A stretch of 49,188 bases of DNA from Marivita sp. (lineage in GTDB: Bacteria > Pseudomonadota > Alphaproteobacteria > Rhodobacterales > Rhodobacteraceae): assembly GCF_017643905.1 (NCBI RefSeq), contig NZ_JAEPMO010000009.1, positions 1 through 49,188 of the forward strand. The letters run 5' to 3'. This document shows positions 8,330 through 16,415 of the stretch, in pieces (within the stretch, counting starts at the first letter, position 1; every line of letters begins with the position of its first letter). The notes beneath the pieces were generated by a model, which was not told the origin of the DNA, did not search any database, and saw only the letters and a program-made list of their open reading frames with translations. A program made the translations under genes and the position numbers.

Positions 8330-9707
8330 GCTCCTCTTTCATGTCATTGGCGGCAGCCGATCCGGCGATATGCCCCAGAACCGTCGCTGCCAGCAGCCCA
8401 TTGCCGGATAGATAACCGCTATCACCGGAACCTGAAACACCCACCGCAGCACCTCCTGCCGCAAAGAGGTTTTTCAACACGCCACCGTCGATTTTGCAGA
8501 CGCGGGCGTCTTGATCGACGCGCAAACCACCCTGCGTGTGGAACAAGGCTCCGGTCACCTTCACCGCACAGTAAGGCGGTTTGAGCGGTTCGCCAAGGAA
8601 GCTGCGTCCAAAAACGTCAGGCCCGTCGGTGGGCATGCGGGTGATCGTCTGCGTCAACGCGTCTTTCGGCAGGCCCGTGACCTCGGCCAGTTCAGTCAAA
8701 GTGTCGGCGGTGCGGATTGCGCCGATGGCCTCGGCATCCTTGAAGTCCTGAAACTGCCGCGCGATGCCTGCGATGCGGCTGTCAAAGATCGTCCAGGCGA
8801 TGCCCTCGGGTTGGGCCAACACCGCACGAGCGGCCTCGGAATAGCCCTGGCTTTCGTCCCAAAACCGCGCGCCGTTCAGGTTCACCTGCACCCCGCCTTG
8901 GGTGATCACCGCCCAGGTGATCAGGATGCCCTGCGGATGCGCGACATTCCCGTGGCCCTGATACGCACCCAGATGCAGCGTCTCTGCGCCTAGCGCCACG
9001 CCCCAGGTCACGGCATCGCCCTGATTGTAGTCATGCCCGAACCAGACCGCGTTTTCGATCTCTGGCATGAATTGGCGCACCATGTTGCGATTGCCGCCAT
9101 AGCCGTTGCAGGCAAGGATCAGCGCCCCGCAGCCCACATCTTCCGTACCGTTCGGCCCCTCCAACCGTACGCCTTTGACGATGTCGCACTCCGCAAAGAG
9201 AGATGTCGCGCGGCGGTTGCAGATGATGTCGATCCCCTGCGCCTCACAGGCGGTGCGCAGCCTGTCGATCAATTCGCGCCCTGCGCGGGTGGGCAGCCCG
9301 TGCATCCGCCTGCGGGAATGGCCGGGATAGTCGAAATCGGTGACGACCGAGAAGGGAAGGTCGAACTTGTCCGCCAGCCATTCGATCACTGTGCCCGACT
9401 TTTCTGCCAGCAGATCGACAAGATCCTGCGGGTTCTCACCCATGGCCTTCTTCTGGATGTCCTGTGCGAACAACTCCGGAGTGTCCTCGATCCCAGCCTC
9501 CCGCTGAAACCGCGTGCCCGCTGCAGGGATCAAACCGGCAGACAGAGCGGTAGAGCCCGAGGGTGCGGCATCTGCCTCAACCACCAGAACCTCGGCTCCG
9601 GCATCGTTGGCGGTCAGGGCTGCAACCAGCCCACAGGCACCCGCGCCGACGATCAGGATCGGCACCTCCAGATCGAATCCGGCGGCGGGGGGCGGCAGGA
9701 TCGACAT
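8316..9707 (-). CDS. FAD-dependent oxidoreductase of the fumarate reductase / 3-ketosteroid dehydrogenase type
   Basis: The 463-aa protein begins with a dinucleotide-binding motif [31 protein letters not shown] and contains [15 protein letters not shown]. Late blocks are [22 protein letters not shown] and [33 protein letters not shown], the standard C-terminal FAD contact of the FumR/KsdD/TcuA group. Members reduce or dehydrogenate activated C-C bonds next to carboxyl or keto groups (fumarate, urocanate, tricarballylate, ketosteroids). No signal peptide is seen, so it is cytoplasmic. It sits three bases after the lyase gene in the minus operon. A role in interconverting a saturated and unsaturated di- or tricarboxylate is plausible; the direction is not known. 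Confidence 0.75.
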   Translation of the reverse strand: MSILPPPAAGFDLEVPILIVGAGACGLVAALTANDAGAEVLVVEADAAPSGSTALSAGLIPAAGTRFQREAGIEDTPELFAQDIQKKAMGENPQDLVDLLAEKSGTVIEWLADKFDLPFSVVTDFDYPGHSRRRMHGLPTRAGRELIDRLRTACEAQGIDIICNRRATSLFAECDIVKGVRLEGPNGTEDVGCGALILACNGYGGNRNMVRQFMPEIENAVWFGHDYNQGDAVTWGVALGAETLHLGAYQGHGNVAHPQGILITWAVITQGGVQVNLNGARFWDESQGYSEAARAVLAQPEGIAWTIFDSRIAGIARQFQDFKDAEAIGAIRTADTLTELAEVTGLPKDALTQTITRMPTDGPDVFGRSFLGEPLKPPYCAVKVTGALFHTQGGLRVDQDARVCKIDGGVLKNLFAAGGAAVGVSGSGDSGYLSGNGLLAATVLGHIAGSAAANDMKEEHGHA

Positions 9708-9710
9708 GGC

Positions 9711-10580
9711 TCAGTCGCGCCCGCCAGTTTCGTAGCGTTTTCCCAAGGCCAGCATCTCGTCCGTGCCAAGGCGGTCGTTCAGCCCGCCGAAATCGAACAT
9801 TCGGTCGGCAAAAGCACGGTTGCTGCCAGTAGCCATCAGGCTTTGGTAATAGCTTTCCGCCGTATGCGCCAAGGCGCGCACGATCCCACCCGGGAAGATC
9901 ACGATGGAGAACCCAAGGTCGTTCAGGAAAGCCGCATTCTGGATCGGTGTCGCGCCGCCTTCGACCATGTTGACCAACAGCGGCACACGATCCTCGAACC
10001 GCTCTGTCACGGTTTTCATCTCGTCCACCGACCGCAGCGCTTCGATGAACAGCGCATCGGCCCCAGCCTCGACATAGGCCTCGGCCCGGTCGATGGCGGC
10101 CTCAAACCCTTCGACAGCCACCGCATCGGTGCGGGCAATGATCAGGGTCTCATCGCTGGTTCGCGCATCCGCCATCGCGGCGATCTTGCCGACCATTTCG
10201 GTCGTCGGGATGATGGACTTCTCGGCCAGATGCCCGCAGCGTTTCGGATAGGTCTGATCCTCGACCTGCAACGCATTGGCCCCCGCGCGTTCGTAAAGCC
10301 GCATCGTCCGCTGCGCGTTCAACGCGTTGCCGAACCCAGTGTCAGCGTCGATAATGACCGGAATGTTCACGCGGTCGCGGATCAGGGCCATCGTGTCGGT
10401 CATCTCGCTGACCGAGGTCAGGCCAATGTCCGGGCGACCGAGCCGCGTGTAGGCGACCGCCGCACCGCTGAGGTACAAGGCTTCAAACCCGGCTTGCGCC
10501 GCAAGCGCCGCTGTCAGGGCATCGTAGACACCCGGCGCGACAAGGATCTCGTCAGAGGCAAGGCGGGTTTTCAGGCTCAT
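9711..10580 (-). CDS. Isocitrate lyase / PEP mutase superfamily C-C lyase
   Basis: The 289-aa protein has the superfamily barrel with LYLSGAAVAYTRLGRPDIGL, the Mg-binding PVIIDADTGFGN and EDQTYPKRCGHLA. The last block retains Cys115 in KRCGH, the residue that acts as general acid in isocitrate, 2-methylisocitrate and 2,3-dimethylmalate lyases and that is absent from PEP mutase and oxaloacetate decarboxylase. It is thus most likely a true lyase, splitting a 2-hydroxy or 3-hydroxy dicarboxylate to an oxoacid (pyruvate or glyoxylate) plus a short acid. It overlaps the isochorismatase-like gene by four bases. Together with the LeuCD-like hydratase on the other arm it resembles the dimethylmaleate hydratase and dimethylmalate lyase steps of anaerobic nicotinate degradation. 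The exact substrate is inference. Confidence 0.8.
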   Translation of the reverse strand: MSLKTRLASDEILVAPGVYDALTAALAAQAGFEALYLSGAAVAYTRLGRPDIGLTSVSEMTDTMALIRDRVNIPVIIDADTGFGNALNAQRTMRLYERAGANALQVEDQTYPKRCGHLAEKSIIPTTEMVGKIAAMADARTSDETLIIARTDAVAVEGFEAAIDRAEAYVEAGADALFIEALRSVDEMKTVTERFEDRVPLLVNMVEGGATPIQNAAFLNDLGFSIVIFPGGIVRALAHTAESYYQSLMATGSNRAFADRMFDFGGLNDRLGTDEMLALGKRYETGGRD

Positions 10581-11182
10581 GTCAGGGTTTCCAGCATCTC
10601 GGCGCAGGTCACATTCGGGCAGACCGACGCAAGGGACAACAGCGTGGCGTCGTGCACCTCCTGTTTGAAGGCGGCACAGCCATCGGACAGCAGGATCGTG
10701 TGCAGGTTCCGCAGATGTGCGTCACGCACCGTGCTGGCGACCCCGCCATTGGTTACGATCCCGCCGATGATCAGCGTGTCGATATCCAGCGCGCGCAGGA
10801 TGTATTCCAACCGCGTCTGGTAGAGCGCGGAATAGGCGACCTTTTCGATGGTATAATCCGCTGGCGCCAGAGCATCGACCAAACCATGACCAAACTTGCC
10901 GGGAGCGAAATCCCCTTTGCCAAGGAACGGCCGTAATTCTTTCAGGTGCGGTGCGATAAGCGGTTCATCATTCGGCCCCGGCACCAGCGTGAACTGCGCG
11001 CTGATATAGGTGCCGCCCTTGGCGCGGAGCGCGTCCACAACGGGCTTGATCCGGGCGGGCAGGGCGGTGATCGCCTCGGCCGTCTGTCCGGCGCGGCCAT
11101 AGGCACCTTCGGGGTGCAGAAAGTCGTTCTGCAGGTCGATGGTCAGAAGGGCCGTGCGGTTTGGATCGATGGAGTGTGCCAT
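10577..11182 (-). CDS. Isochorismatase-fold protein lacking the catalytic cysteine
   Basis: The 201-aa protein has the cysteine-hydrolase/isochorismatase fold: ALLTIDLQNDFLHPEG (Asp16), IEKVAYSALYQT (Lys114) and GGIVTNGGVASTVRDAHLRN. In amidases of this fold (nicotinamidase, carbamoylsarcosine amidase, maleamate amidase) the last block reads TNxCV with Cys as nucleophile; here Gly147 stands in that place. The DNA (ACCAATGGCGGGGTC on the minus strand) shows this is not a misread. True isochorismatases such as EntB and PhzD also lack the Cys and hydrolyse enol ethers by acid catalysis, so this protein is unlikely to be a thiol amidase. It is followed after three bases by no extra gene: hyuA lies just upstream and the lyase gene overlaps its end, so it belongs to the same pathway. 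Confidence 0.8.
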   Translation of the reverse strand: MAHSIDPNRTALLTIDLQNDFLHPEGAYGRAGQTAEAITALPARIKPVVDALRAKGGTYISAQFTLVPGPNDEPLIAPHLKELRPFLGKGDFAPGKFGHGLVDALAPADYTIEKVAYSALYQTRLEYILRALDIDTLIIGGIVTNGGVASTVRDAHLRNLHTILLSDGCAAFKQEVHDATLLSLASVCPNVTCAEMLETLT

Positions 11183-11185
11183 GTC

Positions 11186-13243
11186 TCAGTCCTCGTCCCG
11201 TGTGATGATGGTGTTGCCGCAGGTGTCGACCTTGGCGGTCAGGCCGGGATCGACCAGCACGGTCGTGTCCGGCTGTACAAGGATCGCCGGGCCTTTGATC
11301 TCGGCCCCGACGGGCAGGGCAAGGCGGTTGAAGATCGCGGTGCCGAACCACGTATCGCCAAAATGCACCTTGCGGCTTCCGGTATGGGCGGCCTCGACGG
11401 ACCCGCCTTTGGGGGCCAGCGTGGTCAGATCGAACTTGGGCCGCCGCCCGATCACGGCGGTGCGCAGATTCATCACCCGGCGCGTGCCGTTCTTCAGGAG
11501 CCGCCCATAGGTGGCTTGGTAGGCCGCATCAAACGCGGCTTCGACCTCGGTAATCGTGGGCGCTGTCACAGTGGTGCCTTCGACCTTGATCGGTAGGGGC
11601 ATAGCGACGGTATGGGTCTGTCCGACATAGGCCATGTCCAATTCGACCAAGATATCGCGCGCCTCGAACCGGGATTGCGCAGCATCGAGCAGGACCATCC
11701 CGTCGTCGATATGTTTCTGCATCACCTCGCGCAGCGCGTCGGTGTCGAGCGTTGCGGTCAGAGAGTTGATCGTCTGCACGAAATCCTGCCGCATGTCGGC
11801 AATCACACAACCCATCGCGCTGGTCACACCGGGATAGCGCGGGACAATCGCGCTGCCGATGCCGACCTCTTTCAGGATCGCGCTAGTGTGCAAAGCGCCA
11901 CCGCCGCCGAATGGCATGAAGGCGAACCGCTTAGGATCGAACCCGCGTTCGATGCTGACCAGACGGATTGCGCCCGCCATGCGTGAATTGGCGACGCGCA
12001 GGATGGCCTCGGCGGCCTCGATGGTGGTCAGGCCAAGCTTTGATCCGACATGGATGTCGATGGCCTTGGCAGCCGCGTCCACATCCAGACGGTCGAGCTT
12101 GCCGCCAATGGGATTGTCGGGGTCGATGCGGCCCAGCACGACATTCGCATCGGTCACGGTCGGGCGGTCATTGCCCTGACCATAGGCCACCGGGCCGGGT
12201 GTCGATCCGGCGCTTTCCGGGCCGATGTTCAAGAGGCCACCCTTGTCGACCCATGCGATGGAGCCGCCACCGGCACCAATCGTCGTGATCTCGATCATCG
12301 GGTTGCGCACCACCATGCCGAAATCGATGGAGGTCTGCGGCGACAGCATGGACTGCCCCTTGGCAATCAGCGCCACGTCAAAGCTGGTGCCGCCCATGTC
12401 GCCAGTGATCACGTTCTCGAACCCCGCTGTCGTGGCGATATGACCAGCCGCGATCACGCCAGCAGCGGGGCCGGACAGGGCCGTGCGGATGGGCAGGCGG
12501 CAGGCGGTGTCGGTGCCCATGACGCCGCCGTTGGACTGTACGATCATGAACTCACCGCCGAACCCGCCTTTGGTCAGGGCTTGGTCCAAGCGGTTGATAT
12601 AGCCTGACACTTCGGGTTGCAGGTAGGCGTTCAGCGCGGTGGTCGAGAAACGTTCGAACTCGCGGATCTCCGGCAGGATTTGCGACGAACAGCTCACATG
12701 GTCATTGGGCCACATGGCGCGGACCGCCTCAACAGCCTTGGCCTCGTTCTCGGCATTGGCATAGGCGTTCGCGAAGAGGATCGCGACGGCCAGACAGCCT
12801 TCGTCGATCAACTGTTGGGCGGCGACCCTGACCGCGTCCAGATCGACGGGCGTGCGGATCGTGCCATCGGCCAGCGTCCGTTCCGGCACCTCAAGGCGCA
12901 GATTGCGCGGGACAACGGGCTCGAAATCGCCGCGCAGGCCCCAGGTGCGGGGCCTGTCGCGGCGGCGCATTTCAAGAACGTCGCGGAGTCCGTGAGTGGT
13001 GATCACGCCGATCTTTGCGCCTTTGCGCTCGAGCAGAGCATTGGTTCCGGCGGTGGTGCCATGCACAACCGCCGCGACGGTAGAAAGGTCTTCGACCTGC
13101 TGGCCGATCCCATCCAAAAAACCGCCCGACTGGTCGGGACGGGTCGTGGGCACCTTGGCGACGGTCGCAGTGCCGGTGGCTTCGTCCAGCACGAACACGT
13201 CGGTGAAGGTGCCGCCGACATCGACGCCGATCATCTTGCTCAT
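11186..13243 (-). CDS. Hydantoinase/oxoprolinase family protein, subunit A
   Basis: The start chosen is the ATG at 13243 (MSKMIGVDVGGTFTDVFVLDE), which overlaps the hyuB stop as ATGA; the 69 extra residues in the track ORF are shadow. At 685 aa it has the usual HyuA length, with the ASKHA-type ATP-binding motifs VDVGGTFTDVF and TGDMGGTSFDVALI and the GPAAGVIAAG block. HyuA-type proteins phosphorylate a carbonyl oxygen with ATP and, with HyuB, open lactam, imide or hydantoin rings (5-oxoprolinase, N-methylhydantoinase, caprolactamase) or carboxylate ketones (acetone and acetophenone carboxylase). No carboxylase gamma subunit is visible nearby, which favours ring opening. Cytoplasmic, working with the product of 13240-14934. 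Confidence 0.85.
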   Translation of the reverse strand: MSKMIGVDVGGTFTDVFVLDEATGTATVAKVPTTRPDQSGGFLDGIGQQVEDLSTVAAVVHGTTAGTNALLERKGAKIGVITTHGLRDVLEMRRRDRPRTWGLRGDFEPVVPRNLRLEVPERTLADGTIRTPVDLDAVRVAAQQLIDEGCLAVAILFANAYANAENEAKAVEAVRAMWPNDHVSCSSQILPEIREFERFSTTALNAYLQPEVSGYINRLDQALTKGGFGGEFMIVQSNGGVMGTDTACRLPIRTALSGPAAGVIAAGHIATTAGFENVITGDMGGTSFDVALIAKGQSMLSPQTSIDFGMVVRNPMIEITTIGAGGGSIAWVDKGGLLNIGPESAGSTPGPVAYGQGNDRPTVTDANVVLGRIDPDNPIGGKLDRLDVDAAAKAIDIHVGSKLGLTTIEAAEAILRVANSRMAGAIRLVSIERGFDPKRFAFMPFGGGGALHTSAILKEVGIGSAIVPRYPGVTSAMGCVIADMRQDFVQTINSLTATLDTDALREVMQKHIDDGMVLLDAAQSRFEARDILVELDMAYVGQTHTVAMPLPIKVEGTTVTAPTITEVEAAFDAAYQATYGRLLKNGTRRVMNLRTAVIGRRPKFDLTTLAPKGGSVEAAHTGSRKVHFGDTWFGTAIFNRLALPVGAEIKGPAILVQPDTTVLVDPGLTAKVDTCGNTIITRDED

Positions 13244-14934
13244 GCCGCGACCTCTTTCCATGCGGGGCCGTAAAGTTCGGTCGCTTTGTCCGGTGTCAGG
13301 TATCCCAGTGCCACGTCGCGGGCGACCGCGCTTGCATCCCGGTCCGACGCCGCGCCGTAACCACCCCCACCGGGGGTGTCGAGGCGCACCGCCTGGCCTT
13401 TGGTCAGCTTGATCCCGAGCATTTTCGACGCCAGCGGCGGGGTCTTCCACCCATCCGCCTGTTCGTAGTGAAACACGTTCATCGCACCTGTGCCGCCGCC
13501 CTGCACACCCTGCGGTGCGAACCGACCGCGTTCGCCAAAGAGGAACGCCTCGGCGTTTTCCTCCAGTACTTCGATCTCGTAAGTCGCGCCCAGCCCGCCG
13601 CGATGCGCACCCGCGCCCGCACTGTCAGGGCGGAGCGCCCATTGACGGAACATCACCGGATAGGCGGCTTCAAGTATCTCCATCGGCGGGATCGTTGCTG
13701 TGGAAATCGGTGCGTTGCCGTGGTTGAGGCCGTCCGATTCACTGCTGCCGCCATGCCCGCCGCCGTAGAAGCTGAACATCACCCAGCGCTGGCCGTTCGC
13801 CCGCTTGCCTGCAATCGACAGCGCATTGATCGTGCCATAGGCATTGGCGACGACGCGGTCGGGCGCGGCCTGCGACGCGGCGCTGAAGATCACGTCGATC
13901 ATGCGCAGGATGGTTTCGGTATAGCCGCCGACCGGTGCGGGGAATTCGGCAGAGAGCAGCGACCCGTCCGGCACGCGCACATCAATCGGGCGCATAACGC
14001 CTGCATTGGCGGGCAGGTCGGGGAAGATATGTTTGATCGCGACATAGGCAGTCGCCACAGCGGTCGGGTAGGCGATGTTGACCGGGCCAGCGGTCACAGG
14101 GGCCGTGCCTTCGAAGTCGAGCGCCATCCGGTCGCCGGTGATTTCGAGCGCAACCTTGATCGGCAGGGCCTTGTCAGTGATCCCGTCATTGTCGAGATAG
14201 TCCACCGCCTCCCAGCGCCCGTCCGGCAGACCGGACAGTTCCGACCGCATCAGCGTTTCGGCCCGGTCGCCCAATGCGTCGAGGGCCGCAGAGACGGTCT
14301 CGGCTCCGTATTCGTCCAGCAATTCGTCCAGTCGCTTCACACCGAGGTCCAAAGCGCCCAACTGCCCGTTCAGATCACCCATTGCCGATTGCGGTAGGCG
14401 GGTGTTGCGCAAGAGGATGTCGATGATGTCCTGCTGGATCACGCCTGCACGCGCCAGCTTGACCGGCGGCAGGATGAACGCCTCTTGAAAGGCTTCGGTG
14501 GCAGAGGGGTTGTAATTTCCGGGAACGGCACCGCCGACATCGTGCCAGTGGCCGACACTGGCGAGGTAGCAGAACAGTTCCCCGTCGCGGAAATACGGGC
14601 GCACCAGCCGCATGTCGGACAGGTGCGTGCCGCCCAGATGCGCGTCGTTGAAGATGTAGATGTCGCCATCCGCCAGATCACCGGCTTCGGCGGCCTTGTC
14701 GATCACTGCCTTCACGGCAAAGGCCATGACCCCGACAAAGATCGGCAGACCGGATTTGCCCTGCACCAGCGTGTCGCCGGACGTGGCGTGGTAAAAACCG
14801 TGCGAGGCATCATGCGCCTCGGCGATGATCGGGTTGAACGCGGCGCGGAACAGGGTCGCGTCCATCTCGTCGGCGATCTGCTCCATCCGTCCAGCCAGAA
14901 CGGCAAGGGTGATCGGGTCGATGGCGGCACTCAT
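13240..14934 (-). CDS. Hydantoinase/oxoprolinase family protein, subunit B
   Basis: The real start is the ATG at 14934 (MSAAIDPITLAVLAGRMEQIADEM), coupled by ATGA to the stop of the tautomerase-fusion gene; the track ORF from 15048 carries unrelated leader sequence. The 564-aa protein shows HyuB hallmarks: FNPIIAEAHDASHGFYH, the metal-binding GDIYIFNDAHLGGTHLSDMRLV, and a Gly-rich C-terminus VRLDTPGGGGYGAAS. It completes the ATP-dependent enzyme by hydrolysing the phosphorylated intermediate made by subunit A. Gene order B then A is the reverse of the commoner A then B. The substrate is likely a cyclic amide or imide, judged from the family and the acid-processing enzymes downstream. Confidence 0.85.
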   Translation of the reverse strand: MSAAIDPITLAVLAGRMEQIADEMDATLFRAAFNPIIAEAHDASHGFYHATSGDTLVQGKSGLPIFVGVMAFAVKAVIDKAAEAGDLADGDIYIFNDAHLGGTHLSDMRLVRPYFRDGELFCYLASVGHWHDVGGAVPGNYNPSATEAFQEAFILPPVKLARAGVIQQDIIDILLRNTRLPQSAMGDLNGQLGALDLGVKRLDELLDEYGAETVSAALDALGDRAETLMRSELSGLPDGRWEAVDYLDNDGITDKALPIKVALEITGDRMALDFEGTAPVTAGPVNIAYPTAVATAYVAIKHIFPDLPANAGVMRPIDVRVPDGSLLSAEFPAPVGGYTETILRMIDVIFSAASQAAPDRVVANAYGTINALSIAGKRANGQRWVMFSFYGGGHGGSSESDGLNHGNAPISTATIPPMEILEAAYPVMFRQWALRPDSAGAGAHRGGLGATYEIEVLEENAEAFLFGERGRFAPQGVQGGGTGAMNVFHYEQADGWKTPPLASKMLGIKLTKGQAVRLDTPGGGGYGAASDRDASAVARDVALGYLTPDKATELYGPAWKEVAA

Positions 14935-15491
14935 TTCGCGCGCACCTCTGCCATGTCGTTCCAGACGTCCTGACGCACGATCTTGCCTCCGGAAATTTCG
15001 AAACGGTCGATGAAACGGATGCCCTCGAACGGGGTACCGTCCATCCATTCACCGTAAAGCGTGCCGCGCGCGTAGACGACCGAAACACCGCCGCTGTGCA
15101 TCGCATCGAACCCGTCATAGGTTTTTTTGACGAACCTGTAGCGGCCCTTGGACCAGTCGATCAGTTCGGACAATTGCGTCATCGGCTGGGTCGCGGGGAA
15201 CACCATCTGGAATCCGTCGCCCAGCATCCCTTGAGCGGTGTCCAGATCGCGGGCTTCCATCGCGGCAAGGTAATCGCGCACGACCTGAGCGGGATCGGGC
15301 AGCGCGGGGGCAGGTTGGCGGTGCTGGCCGCCACGGGCATAGGCCTCGGACGGATATTCGTGCAGCATCGCGGTGATGGCTTCATCGGGAGCGGGAACGA
15401 CAAAACGAATCGCGTCCGTGAGGGCCGAAGTCAGGCGGGATTTCTCGGTGGGGCTGTATCCTTGAAGGATGTGCGCTTCCACGATTGGCAT
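14931..15491 (-). CDS. Two-domain protein: 4-oxalocrotonate-tautomerase-like plus SnoaL/NTF2-like
   Basis: The start is the ATG at 15491, preceded by GGGGAGGG; the track ORF from 15638 reads through the divergent promoter. Residues 1-60 (MPIVEAHILQGYSPTEKSRLTSALTDAIR) match the tautomerase superfamily, where Pro1, exposed after Met removal, is the catalytic base. Residues about 68-186 (VVRDYLAAMEARDLDTAQGML ... FEGIRFIDRFEISGGKIVRQDVW) match a SnoaL-like cone-shaped NTF2 fold, used by polyketide cyclases, isomerases and hydrolases. Both halves are full length, so this looks like a genuine fusion of 186 aa. As the first gene of the minus operon it may isomerise an enol/keto or double-bond isomer early or late in the pathway. 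Confidence 0.7.
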   Translation of the reverse strand: MPIVEAHILQGYSPTEKSRLTSALTDAIRFVVPAPDEAITAMLHEYPSEAYARGGQHRQPAPALPDPAQVVRDYLAAMEARDLDTAQGMLGDGFQMVFPATQPMTQLSELIDWSKGRYRFVKKTYDGFDAMHSGGVSVVYARGTLYGEWMDGTPFEGIRFIDRFEISGGKIVRQDVWNDMAEVRAK

Positions 15492-15620
15492 ATGACCCTC
15501 CCCAAAATCTGCACTTTTCATATAACAGGTTTTGGTATATTGAAAGACCAACAAATGAAGAATCTTCGCCGGATCATCCACTGGCCGCGAGGATCGCCAA
15601 CCAACAGGGGCCGCGCTGCC
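15492..15620. promoter_or_regulatory. Divergent control region of the catabolic island
   Basis: About 130 bases separate the tautomerase-fusion gene (minus) from the GntR-type regulator (plus). The section 15515-15560 is AT-rich against a GC-rich background (ACTTTTCATATAACAGGTTTTGGTATATTGAAAG) and probably contains both promoters and the regulator's operator. The half-sites TATAAC and GGTATA are suggestive, but no clean palindrome is evident. An ATG at 15555 in the regulator's frame is possible, so the regulator could begin inside this region. Confidence 0.45.
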
Positions 15621-16415
15621 GTGACATTGAACGCGCATTCCGGACTTCCAGAAGGCGGTAAGGCCCGCAGGGTTTACCTGTTGCTGCGCGACGAAATTTC
15701 AAATGGCGTTTTCAAAGACGGATCGCGCCTGCCCGGCGAGCATAGGCTGGCCGAACAGTTCGACGTATCCCGCATCACCATCCGTCGCGCGCTTGAGGCT
15801 TTGGCTGCTGATGGCTGGATCGAGAAAAAGACGGGTGCCGGCTCGGTCGTGCGCGCGCAGGAGCAGGTCGGTCATCGCCTGTCGGCCGATTTCGCAACTC
15901 TGATCCCGCATCTGGTCGAGATGGACCGCAAGACTACCGCGCGGCTGTTGTCCTTTTCCTACGACAGCGCGCCTGCTGCCGTTGCCGAGGCGTTGGGCAT
16001 CCCCGAAGGTGCAGATGTGCAAAAGGCGGTGCGGGTCCGCTCGTCGGGCGGTCAGCCGTTTTCGCACCTCACAACGTATGTGCCCAAAGAAATCGCCGTC
16101 AGCTACGACGAAGCTGACCTTGCAACGCAGCCGCTTTTCCGTCTGCTCGAACGCAGCGGCGTGAGCGTCAGCAGCGCCCACCAGACGGTGACCGCAGCTC
16201 TTGCCACGCCCGATGTGGCGGACGCCTTGGAGGTCTCGGTCGGATCGCCGCTCTTATTCGTGCAGCGCATCGTGCGCGATGCAAACGGGCAGGGGGTCGA
16301 ACACCTGTCAGCGCTCTACCGGCCTGATCTGTTCCGGCTCGAAATGAGCCTCGCGCGGGTCGGTGCAGGTGAAGCGCGGCATTGGGAACCGGTGATCGGA
16401 GGGGCATCGAAATGA
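15621..16415 (+). CDS. GntR/HutC-family transcriptional regulator with UTRA ligand domain
   Basis: The likely start is the GTG at 15621, giving 264 aa; an ATG at 15555 would add 22 residues, and the rest of the track ORF (from 15096) is shadow. Residues 15-75 form the winged helix: VYLLLRDEISNGVFKDGSRLPGEHRLAEQFDVSRITIRRALEALAADGWIEKKTGAGSVV. The remainder is a UTRA domain (SFSYDSAPAAVAEALGIPEG ... LFVQRIVRDANGQGVEHLSALYRPDLFRLEM) that binds a small effector. Placed between the two arms, and overlapping the hydratase gene by ATGA, it is almost certainly the local regulator, typically a repressor released by the substrate or an intermediate. Confidence 0.85.
   Translation: MTLNAHSGLPEGGKARRVYLLLRDEISNGVFKDGSRLPGEHRLAEQFDVSRITIRRALEALAADGWIEKKTGAGSVVRAQEQVGHRLSADFATLIPHLVEMDRKTTARLLSFSYDSAPAAVAEALGIPEGADVQKAVRVRSSGGQPFSHLTTYVPKEIAVSYDEADLATQPLFRLLERSGVSVSSAHQTVTAALATPDVADALEVSVGSPLLFVQRIVRDANGQGVEHLSALYRPDLFRLEMSLARVGAGEARHWEPVIGGASK

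Noticed and set aside
9033-10823. Plus-strand ORF of 596 aa across the flavoprotein and lyase genes
   Set aside because: It spans two well-supported minus-strand genes and their junction and shows no protein family pattern.
13244-13450. Longer HyuA start used by the ORF track
   Set aside because: The extra 69 residues lie inside hyuB; the ATG at 13243 overlaps the hyuB stop as ATGA and starts with the conserved VDVGGTFTDVF region.
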